From Macrostomum hystrix (lineage: Eukaryota; Platyhelminthes; Macrostomidae), in NCBI GenBank assembly GCA_950097015.1, contig CATNEN010000011.1, positions 6,040,001 to 6,104,000 on the forward strand: a stretch of 64,000 nt of DNA. Reading direction: 5' to 3'. Under the pieces are notes generated by a model. The model worked only from the letters and a program-made list of their open reading frames with translations, was not told the origin of the DNA and did not search any database. Made by a program: the position numbers and the translations under genes. Every line of letters begins with the position of its first letter. The first letter of the stretch is position 1. Below are positions 1 to 11,400 of this stretch, in pieces.

Positions 1-2494
1 ATCGCAGCTGGGGTATCGCTTCTGCTTAAACGACAGCAAATCCACTTTATATGGACCGAAGTGACACTTTAATTTTATCGCTGATTCAAAAAACCACTAT
101 CATTCTCTATTTGCTACTAGGATATGCGAGCTGTATGGATACTTTCGTATACGCTCGTACGCTCGTACGATACGCTCGTATATATATATATAATATATAA
201 ATATTGTATCATACTTGAGTTAAATCCCAGTAGAAAAATCGAGATCGCGAAGTGGGGTTTGCGAATAGAAGCAATGACGTCTAGCTCCAGCGATGTCTGA
301 CATACGCTGTGGCAGTCAGTCAATAAGTGAACTAAAAACGGCCCTTTTCAGGGCCACCACATCAATAGATGCGTGTCAAAAGACGTTAAAACGTATTACA
401 ATTGTAATAAAAAACTGAAATTAAGAAACTTCAAAATTATAAAGATGATCACGAGAGTAAAGCATTAAGAAGATGGACTAATGCCAGTGTCCGTGGTCAT
501 GGGTGCAACGAACTCTCGCTCAAAAATGAGTCAAATGATCGACGCCGAGTCAATAAGCTGATTGAGCAGATTTTCAACTGGTTGGTCGACAGCTAGTGAA
601 TCCGCTGAGAGTAGCTTTGAAGTAGTTTTATACTACTGGGTCGATTTGACTCACGTCTTAGATTAAGGATCGTCGTTGCATTGTGACGAGCGACACAATG
701 CTGCTGATGCGCACACGGAGCTGATCAGCTGGTGCTCCGGCTAGCTGATGCAGTTGAGCAAGAGTGCCACTGCGAGATCTAGAAATGGAATCTAACAGTT
801 ATTGGCTGCAGAGCTTTATTCAATGCCCATTCACTTTCCTCTGACGTGGACTGAAATTGTGAGAACTATTATGCAACGAGAGGTCAGAATGGGCAACGAC
901 AGTGACTCTAATCAGCAGCAGGACGCCCAAGAAGATGGAGAAGATGCGCTTCGAGAATGTCCATGAACAAGCTGTCAGCTGTCTAAAGTCTAAAAGGCGA
1001 GAAAAATGTTTCCTTGCATGGCAAATACAATGCAATAGCCTATATATTATGGATTTATGTTGGTCTCTACTCTCTATTGATTAAGAATTCCAGTAAAATA
1101 AAAAGAGAACTTCAATGTTGTCCCACTTCTTAAAACAGTTATGACACTGTCTCTTGATGTTAAGCACTGTAAATTATGTATCAATCATATTTTGGCATGA
1201 TGGCATCAGTGTTATTTTCGGGTTATTGTTGTTCGCAAAAATTAGTAGATTAATGATGCTAACTACTATTAGTAGATGGATCAGTTGGGTGAGACGAGCA
1301 GCCAGACGCACAGCCGTAGCTGGTACAAATTTATCATTTAAAATTTTAAATGTTTATATCAGAACTAAATAGATTGGAACGAAGCGAAACGGAACGATCA
1401 CGATGGGAGATTAACCTCTGTGAAGCATTTTTAAATAAGGTATATTCCATTTTAAAGTACAAGATGCAATAAATTCAATTATGAGCGATCAGGCGCAGAG
1501 CATTGCGTTTCTATTTGTTGTTCTAGCTAGCCTTTGTTTGAGTGTTATTTGAGAAGCTTTACGAGCGTAGATCCACTTTAAGCCATCATGCACAAAGAAT
1601 GAAATGAATGGATAAAGTGGATTTATAGTGGGTCCAAGAGAGTCGCATATTAGACTTTCCCTTGTTACAACGGATGTAGACAGCAGTCGTGAGTACTATT
1701 TTTCTAAAAAAACTGTTTAAGTTCCCAACTTCAGTCTCACAGGCCTACTCGGAAGACTTATATTGACTCAACGTCAGTTTTGGCATTCAGCAGTTCGACT
1801 AGAATGCATTGCGAGTGTTTGCTCACGACTCAATGAGAATATTTCTATGAGCCAATAAAGAATTATAAACTTGGGAGCATTGCCGTTGGGAAAAAATTGT
1901 TCCGCTGACCAAATAGCGCTCTCGTGTGGGAAAATTTCTCGTTGCCATAGCAACAGGGCCAAACTTCGAGACGCCATGTAGAATCGCAAGGTTCGAGCCT
2001 TCAATTTGCCCGCAACAGCTGCCTAGCAGGAGAAGTTTCTTGATGACCAGCGATTGTCCTTATCGTAAATAATTTATGCCGGCTGCTGTTCCCGAAAAAT
2101 TCAGCAAACTCATGCGTCAAATCTGAGAAGGACAAACAAAGCCACTGCGAGTTGATAAGCGGCTGCTGATAACACTCCCCGGTCGCAATAAAGTTTGTTG
2201 CCACATGCAGCTGCTTGGAAGTCTTCCAAGAAGCGATCCAATTTCGAAGAGTCGATTTAGACAAGCCACACTTTACTTTACAGGGATATTGCGCTGTCTT
2301 CGTCACGCTCTGCTTGAGAGAAAAAAGCGCTTTTAGGAGGCGGTTGGACCTTAATTTGGCGCGAAAAGATCACAGGATCAACGAGGGCGACTGGGGTGTC
2401 CTACAAACCGCACTTATTTGCTCTGTGTATCTAGCCTAAACCCGCTCTCGAGTTCTGAGATTGCATAAGAGCAGATCTTTTCTGACCGATCGGC
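1..2494. other. Intergenic, no recognisable gene
   Basis: Only short, non-conserved open frames occur here, with in-frame stops on both strands. There is a short TA-rich stretch near 175-205. I see no exon-like GC-rich block, no tRNA-like fold and no tandem array. The 5' UTR and promoter of the gene starting at 2495 should lie at the right edge, but no TATA box or obvious initiator is evident. Confidence 0.5.
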
Positions 2495-5400
2495 ATGCAC
2501 TACGGACAAGCGTACTCACTTGAGATGCCCTCCAGCAGGCGCTGCCAGCCCAGTGGTCTCTGCTACCACATCTACTGCCGCCTGCGCAGTCTGCTGCACA
2601 TGCTCTGCCTGCTCGCCAACCGCTGCTGCAGCCGTCGACGTGTCGCAGACGCTGGCGACGGCGACAGGACGCGAGTCGTCGGAGAGCCGCCGTCCACAGC
2701 CACCACGACCACAACAGCCACCACGACCAACACGACCATCACGACCATCACGCCGACTGGCACTTTATCGGGAAATCTGAGCGGCGGCTGCGTGACGCCA
2801 TTCCGTTTTCCCTCCACGGCCTTCTTTGGCCTGGCATCGGACAAGCTGAACCGCTGGAGCAGCATCCTGAAAGAGGACAAAGCGGACGAGTTTGTCCGCC
2901 TGCTGGAGGACAACCGGCATCAGCTGACTCTGGTGTACGACCATCCGTCCTGCAACTACATCTCCTTCCACCGGCTGACTCACCTGTGCGCCTTCAACTC
3001 GGCGATCAACTGCATGCGCCAGCTGGTGAGTCGCTACGAGACGCCAATCTGGTGCGCCAAGGACACCAACGAGAGCACCGTGTTCCACGCACTGTGCTGG
3101 GGCGCGCACTACCAGAAGCGCCAGGAGACGGACTACATCAGCCTGTACAGAGCCGTCTGTGCCCTGATCAAGACTGAGCGCCTGCGAGAGCTGCTACTGT
3201 CGGAGGATCTCGGCGGCTTTCGGCCCGTTGAGTTGGCCATCAAGCTGCGCTGCTTTCGACTGGCCGTCGAGATCCTGGAGACGCCCGGAGTCTACCAGGA
3301 TTCGAGCCTGCGAGGTAATCTGCAAGTTAAGCGCTACTATTTGCACGGATACTTTCGCTGCGGCACAGGTGTCTGCAGGTCGTTGCGTAATCCGGTTCTG
3401 CTATTGTCGGAACTCAGGTAGGAATCGACTGTCAGGTGAAGATAACTGGTCCGATTCTTCAAGCACAGACTGGCAAGGTAATTCCCCAAAATCTATTTTT
3501 CAGGAAAGCTGACTTCAAAGATTTGCGCAGCAGCAACATCATGAACCATCCGGTCGTCAAGTACCTCATCTCGCAGCTGTGGTACCGAAATGTACTTATC
3601 TGCGTCCTGCTGGCGCTGTTCTGGCTCGCCCTGATAATCATCATGCAGATACCGCTGGAGATGCAGATGCAACAGGTGACAACAGATAGCGACGCCTGCT
3701 TTGGCAAGGAAGCAATCAAGGTGGCATTCTACACCATTGTGGTGCACGACCTAAAAGTCTTGGAGAATGTCAGCGTTCGCGCGGTCGAGAACAAGACAGG
3801 AGGGAGTCAGTGGATGAACGAGTAAGTCTGATATGCATTTTGGTCCTCGTGTTCAGCCACTGATAAATAATTCTACTAGGATAAAAGCCAAGGCGAAGAT
3901 ACTGAAGTATGCCAAATTATGTTACTCTTTCAATAATTGCAGGAGGGCTTTGCGCAATGGCCCACCATTTGGTGACACTAGACCCGCAGCCAGCTAGGAG
4001 GCAATTCTGCCCATTTCGCTGACTCCTGAGCACACACGCACACATATACCGTACGCAGGCGCAGTGTCACACAGGTGTGTACATCTGTAACCCTGACTTT
4101 CTCATCGTCAGGCAGTGTACATTACACTGTGCCTTTGAGGTTGGCCCTCATGGGTGTACATTACACGACAAGCCCCCAAGCCTTCTCTCCGCGGCTGCGC
4201 CCCAAGTGAATGTGGCCTCGCCGCGGAATCGAACTCAGGGACCTTGGCGCGAGAGGCAAACGAGTTAACCGCTCTGCCAATGAACCCCTAAGTTAATCTA
4301 ATATACTAAAAATGAAATGGTTGGTTGGTTGGTTGTAATTGATTTTTTCCCGAACGGCTCAACCGATTTTCACCATTTCTTCACCAAAAGATGCCAAATA
4401 TGGGGACAATTATACACGTATTTTTATTAAGCTTAACTTTATTGCTAAAGGGATTAAATATTCGAAAAACATGATTTTTTCAAAGGTCAAACCATCTTGG
4501 CCTATTGAGAATTTCACTGACAGTCACTGAATTAGAATTGCATCGTCAAATCGCGCAACAACCCCTAGCTGATTGAATTTGAAGCCTGCACTCTGGAGAC
4601 AAATTGGAAATAAATGTACACAACCAACCGCGAGACTGAGTGTACTCTATTTTCTTACTTCATTGTACAAAGCCAGAACTTTCAGAATTCATTTTATAAG
4701 GCTGATTTTTGCACCCACTAACCAACAGTCGGAATAGCCGATGTGTAGGCACTAGGAATAGGTTAGGCTAGGCTAGGGTTCGATTCTGCACTGCGTCAAA
4801 TCATTTAGACTAATTTTCAGCCAGTAGTGATTGAAGAGTATTTTAATTTATTTTTTCATTTCGTAAATAAAATATCATAAATCATAGCAAACCTGAATTT
4901 GAATCATGGCAAAAATAGAGCTTGAATCATGGCTAAACCAGCGTCTGAATCATGGCTAAACCAGAGCTTGAATCATGGCTAAACTGGAGTCTGAATCATG
5001 GCTAAACCAGAGTCTGAATCATGGCTAAACCAGCGTCTGAATCATGGCTAAACCAGAGTCTGAATCATGGCTAAACCAGAGTCTGAATCATGGCTTAACC
5101 AGAGTTTGAATCATGGATAAACCAGAGTCTGAATCATGGCTAAACCAGAGCCTGAATCATGGCTAAACCAGAGTCTGAATCATGGCTAAACCAGCGTCTG
5201 AATCATTTAGACTAATTTTCAGCCAGTAGTGATTGAAGATTATTTTAATTTATTTTTTCATTTCGTAAATAAAATATCATAAATCATAGCAAACCTGAAT
5301 TTGAATCATGGCAAAAATAGAGCTTGAATCATGGCTAAACCAGCGTCTGAATCATGGCTAAACCAGAGCTTGAATCATGGCTAAACTGGAGTCTGAATCA

Positions 5401-8400
5401 TGGCTAAACCATAGTCTGAATCATGGCTAAACCAGCGTCTGAATCATGGCTAAACCAGAGTCTGAATCATGGCTAAAATAGAGTCTGAATCATGGCTAAA
5501 CCAGAGTCTGAATCATGGCTAAACCAGAGCCTGAATCATGGCTAAACCAGAGTCTGAATCATGGCTAAACCAGCGTCTGAATCATGGCTAAACCAGAGTT
5601 TGAATCATGGCTAAACCAGCGTCTGAATCATGGCTAAACCAGAGTTTGAATCATGGCTAAACCAGAGTTTGAATCATGGCTTAACCAGAGTTTGAATCAT
5701 GGCTAAACCAGAGTCTGAATCATGGCTTAACCAGAATTTAAATCATGGCTAAACCAGAGTCTGAATCATGGCTTAACCAGAGTCTGAATCATGGCTAAAC
5801 CAGAGTCTGAATCATGGCTAAACCAGAGTCTGAATCATGGCAAAACTGGAGTCTGAATCATGGCTAAACCATAGTCTGAAGCATGGCTAAAATAGAGTCT
5901 GAATCATGGCTAAACCAGAGTCTGAATCATGGCTAAAATAGAGTCTGAATCATGGCTAAACCAGAGTCTGAATCATGGCTAAACCAGAGTCTGAATCATG
6001 GCTAAACCAGAGCCTGAATCATGGCTAAACCAGAGTCTGAATCATGGCTAAACCAGCGTCTGAATCATTTAGACTAATTTTCAGCCAGTAGTGATTGAAG
6101 ATTATTTTAATTTATTTTTTCATTTCGTAAATAAAATATCATAAATCATAGCAAACCTGAATTTGAATCATGGCAAAAATAGAGCTTGAATCATGGCTAA
6201 ACCAGCGTCTGAATCATGGCTAAACCAGAGCTTGAATCATGGCTAAACTGGAGTCTGAATCATGGCTAAACCATAGTCTGAATCATGGCTAAACCAGCGT
6301 CTGAATCATGGCTAAACCAGAGTCTGAATCATGGCTAAAATAGAGTCTGAATCATGGCTTAACCAGAGTCTGAATCATGGCTAAACCAGAGCCTGAATCA
6401 TGGCTAAACCAGAGTCTGAATCATGGCTAAACCAGCGTCTGAATCATGGCTAAACCAGAGTTTGAATCATGGCTAAACCAGCGTCTGAATCATGGCTAAA
6501 CCAGAGTTTGAATCATGGCTAAACCAGAGTTTGAATCATGGCTTAACCAGAGTTTGAATCATGGCTAAACCAGAGTCTGAATCATGGCTTAACCAGAATT
6601 TAAATCATGGCTAAACCAGAGTCTGAATCATGGCTTAACCAGAGTCTGAATCATGGCTAAACCAGAGTCTGAATCATGGCTAAACCAGAGTCTGAATCAT
6701 GGCAAAACTGGAGTCTGAATCATGGCTAAACCATAGTCTGAAGCATGGCTAAAATAGAGTCTGAATCATGGCTAAACCAGAGTCTGAATCATGGCTAAAC
6801 TAGAGTCTGAATCATGGCTAAACCAGAGTCTGAATCATGGCTAAACTAGAGTCTGAATCATGGCTAAACCAGAGTTTCAATCATGGCTAAACCAGCGTCT
6901 GAATCATGGCTAAACCAGCGTCTGAATCATGGCTAAACCAGCGTCTGAATCATGGCTAAACCATAGTCTGAATCATGGCTAAAATAGAGTCTGAATCATG
7001 GCTAAACCAGAGTCTGAATCATGGCTAAACTAGAGTCTGAATCATGGCTAAACCAGAGTCTGAATCATGGCTAAACTAGAGTCTGAATCATGGCTAAACC
7101 AGAGTCTGAATCATGGCTAAACCAGCGTCTGAATCATGGCTAAACCAGCGTCTGAATCATGGCTAAACCAGAGTCTGAATCATGGCTAAACTGGAGTCTG
7201 AATCATGGCTAAACCAGAGTCTGAATCATGGCTAAACTAGAGTCTGAATCATGGCTAAACCAGCGTCTGAATCATGGCTAAACCAGAGTTTGAATCATGG
7301 CTAAACCAGAGTTTCAATCATGGCTAAACCAGCGTCTGAATCATGGCTAAACCAGCGTCTGAATCATGGCTAAACCAGCGTCTGAATCATGGCTAAACCA
7401 GAGTTTGAATCATGGCTAAACCAGCGTCTGAATCATGGCTAAACCAGAGTTTGAATCATGGCTAAACCAGCGTCTGAATCATGGCTAAACCAGAGCTTGA
7501 ATCATGGCTAAACCAGAGTTTGAATCATGGCTAAACCAGAGTCTGAATCATGGCTAAACCAGAGTCTGAATCATGGCTAAACCAGAGTCTGAATCATGGC
7601 AAAACCAGAGTCTGAATCATGGCTAAACCAGAGTTTGAATCATGGCTAAACCAGGGTCTGAATCATGGCTAAAACAGAGTTTAAATCATGGCAAAACCAG
7701 AGTCTGAATCATGGCTAAACCAGAGTTTGAATCATGGCTAAACCAGAGTTAAAATCAAGGCTAAACCAGAGTTAAAATCATGGCTAAACCAGAGTCTGAA
7801 TCATGGCTAAACCAGAGTCTGAATCATGGCTAAACCAGCGTTTGAATCATGGCAAAATTTTTCTTTTGTCATTGAATTGAATTTTGAGTTTGTTATCTCA
7901 TAACGTCATAATGATATATATTTGTATGATAAATATTTTGCCTAATAATCATTTAATTGTTGTTCTTCTCAATTTTCTACAAAAGAAGCTAATATAAAAA
8001 TTAACTGGGCAACATTGTCAACTGGGCATCATCATCAATAAGGAGTCCTCATCAAATGGGGGATCATTGTCAACTGGGGGATCATTGTCAACTGGGGGAT
8101 CATTGTCAACTGGGTGATCATTGTCAACTGGGGGATCATTGTCAACTGGGGATCATTGTCAACTGGGGGATCATTGTCAACTGTGAGATCATTGTCAACT
8201 GGGGGATCATTGTCAACTGGGGGATCATTGTCAACTGGGGGATCATTGTCAACTGGGGGATCATCATCAACTGGGGGATCATTGTAAACTGGGGGATCAT
8301 TGTCAACTGTGGGATCATTGTCAACTGGGGGATCATTGTCAACAAGGGGATCATTGTGAACTGGGGGATCATTGTCAACTGGGGATCATTGTCAACTGGG

Positions 8401-11400
8401 GGAACATTGTCAACTGGGGGATCATTGTCAACTGGGGGATCATTGTCAACTGGGTGATCATTGTCAACTGGGGGATCATTGTCAACTGAGGGATCATTGT
8501 AAACTGGGGGATCATTGTCAAATGGGTGTTCATTGTCAACTGGGGTATCATTATCAACTGGGGGATCATTGTCAACTTGGGAATGATTGTCAAATGGGTG
8601 TTCATTGTCAACTGGGGGATCATTGTCAACTGGGAGATCATTGTCAACTGGGGGATCATTGTCAACTGGGGGATCATTGTCAACTGGGGTATCATTATCA
8701 ACTGGGGGATCATTGTCAACTTGGGAATGATTGTCAACTGGGGGATCATTGTCAACTGGGGGATCATTGTCAACTGGGGGATCATTGTCAACTGGGTGAT
8801 CATTGTCAACTTGGGGATCATTGTCATCTGAGGGATCATTGTCAACTGGGGTATCATTATCAACTGGGGATCATTGTCAACTGGGGGATCATTGTCAACT
8901 GGGGGATCATTGTCAACTGGGGGATCATTGTCAACTGGGTGATCATTGTCAACTGGGGGATCATTGTCAACTGGGGGATCATGGTCAACTTGGGGATCAT
9001 TGTCAACTGTGAGATCATTGTCAACTGGGTGATCATTGTCAACTGGGGGATCATTGTCAACTGGGGGATCATTGTAAACTGGGGGATCATTGTCAACTGT
9101 GAGATCATTGTCAACTGGGGGATCATTGTCAACTGGGGGATCATTGTCAACTGGGGGATCATTGTCAACTGGGGGATCATCATCAACTGGGGGATCATTG
9201 TCAACTGTGGGATCATTGTCATCTGGGGGATCATTGTCAACAAGGGGATCATTGTGAACTGGGGGATCATTGTCAACTGGGGATCATTGTCAACTGGGGG
9301 TTCATTGTCAACTGGGGGACCATTGTCAACTGGGGGATCATCATCAACTGGGGGATCATTGTCAACTGGGGATCATTGTCAACTGGGGGTTCATTGTCAA
9401 CTGGGGGATCATTGTCAACTGGGGGATCATCATCAACTGGGGGATCATTGTCAACTGGGGGATCATTGTCAACTGGGGGTTTATTTTAGCTTTAAAAAGC
9501 TGTAAATTCAGCTGCTAAACAGTATATACAAGACGAATTAAAAATATTTCTGCTCCCCGAAGGGGGGCAAAACATGCTAGTCCACTATACTAAAAATGAA
9601 ATGCTTGGTTGGTTGGTTGGTTGGTTGGTTGGTTGGTTGTAATTGATTTTCTTCCAAACGGCTCAACCGATTTTCACCATTTCTTCACCAAAAGATGCTA
9701 AATATGGGGACAATTATACACGTATTTTTATTAAGCTTAACTTTATTGCTAAAGGGATTAAATATTCGAAAAACATGATTTTTCAAAGGTCAAACCATCT
9801 TGGCCTATTGAGAATTTTACTCACTGCCACTGAATTAGAATTGCATCGTCAAATTGCGCAACAACCCCTAGCTGATTGAATTTGAAGCCTGCACTCTGGA
9901 GACAAATTGGAAATAAATGTACACAACCAACCGCAAGACTGAGTGTACTCTATTTTCTTACTTCATTGTACAAAGCCAGAACTTTGAGAATTCATTTTAT
10001 AAGGCTGATTTTTGCACCCACTAACCAACAGTCGGAAAAGCCGATGTGTAGGCACTAGGAATAGGTTAGGCTAGGCTAGGGTTCGATTCTGCACTGCATC
10101 AAATCATTTAGACTAATTTTCAGCCAGTAGTGATTGAAGACTATTTTATATTATTTTTTTCATTTCGTAAATAAAATATCATAAATCATAGCACACCGGC
10201 TAAAACAGAGTTTGAATCATGGCTAAACCAGAGTCTGAATCATGGCTAAACCAGAGTCTGAATCATGGCTAAACCAGAGTCTGAATCATGGCTAAACCAG
10301 AGTCTGAATCATGGCTAAACCAGAGTCTGAATCATGGCTAAACCAGAGTCTGAATCATGGCTAAACCAGAGTCTGAATCATGGCTAAACCAGAGTCTGAA
10401 TCAAGGCTAAACCAGAGTCTGGATCATGGCTAAACCAGAGTCTGAATCATGGCTACACCAGAGTCTGAATCATGGCTAAACCAGAGTTTGAATCATGGCT
10501 AAACCAGAGTCTGAATCATGGCTAAACCAGAGTCTGAATCATGGCTAAACCAGAGTTTGAATCATAGCTAAACCAGAGTTTGAATCATAGCTAAACAAGC
10601 GTCTGAATCATGGCAAAACCAGAGTTTGAATCATAGCTAAAACAGAGTTTGAATCATGGCTAAACCAGAGTCTGAATCATGGCTACACCAGAGTCTGAAT
10701 CATGGCTCATAGCTAAACCAGAGTCTGAATCATGGCTAAACCAGAGTCTGAATCATGGCTAAACCAGAGTCTGAATCATGGCTACACCAGAGTCTGAATC
10801 ATGGCTAAACCAGAGTTTAAATCATAGCTAAACCAGCGTCTGAATCATGGCTAAACCAGAGTTTGAATCATGGCTAAACCAGAGTTTGAATCATGGCTAA
10901 ACCAGAGTTTGAATCATGGCAAAACCAGAGTTTGAATCATGGCTAACCCAGCGTTTGAATCATTGCTAAACCAGAACTGGTGGATAATCGTCAACTGGGG
11001 GATCATGGTAAACTGGGGGATAATTGTCAACTGGGGGATCATTGTCAACTGGAGGATCATTGGCAACTGGGGGATAATTGTCAACTGGGGGATAATTGTC
11101 ACGGGGAAACATCACCAAATGCGGGATCATAATCAACTAGGGGATCATTGTCAACTAGGGGATCATGTTCAACTGGGGGAACATTGTCAACTGGGATCAC
11201 CATCAATGGGGGATCATAGTCAACTGAGAGATAATTGTCGACTGGGGGATAATCGTCAACTGGGGGATCATGGTCAACTGGAGGATCATTGTCAACGGGG
11301 GGATAATTGTCAACTGGGGGATAATTGTCAACTGGGGAGTCATCATCAAATGCGGGATCATGGTTAACTGGGGGATAATTGTCAACTGGGGGATCATTGT

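Larger units (their letters stand above)
4297..9580 (+). mobile_element. Non-autonomous Helitron, copy 1 of a head-to-tail dimer
   Basis: The element starts TCTAATATACTAAAAATG after an A at 4296. It ends with a GC-rich hairpin (9552-9558 pairing with 9562-9568, loop GAA), eight spacer bases and CTAG at 9577-9580. These are the canonical Helitron 5' TC and 3' hairpin-CTRR termini. The layout is a GGTT microsatellite, a unique 5' block of about 560 bp shared with copy 2, a 23-bp minisatellite array, an 18-bp minisatellite array and a short unique 3' block. No Rep or helicase coding is present. Copy 2 starts at the next base. Confidence 0.8.

Noticed and set aside
8372-9505. A 377-codon open frame on the plus strand, with others on both strands over 8050-9500 and 10940-11990
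   Set aside because: They are translations of the 18-bp minisatellite, whose period is a multiple of three and free of stops in several frames.
9600-9640. GGTT tandem repeat as an interstitial telomere
   Set aside because: The unit is GGTT rather than TTAGGG, and it belongs to the Helitron 5' end, with a shorter version at 4320.
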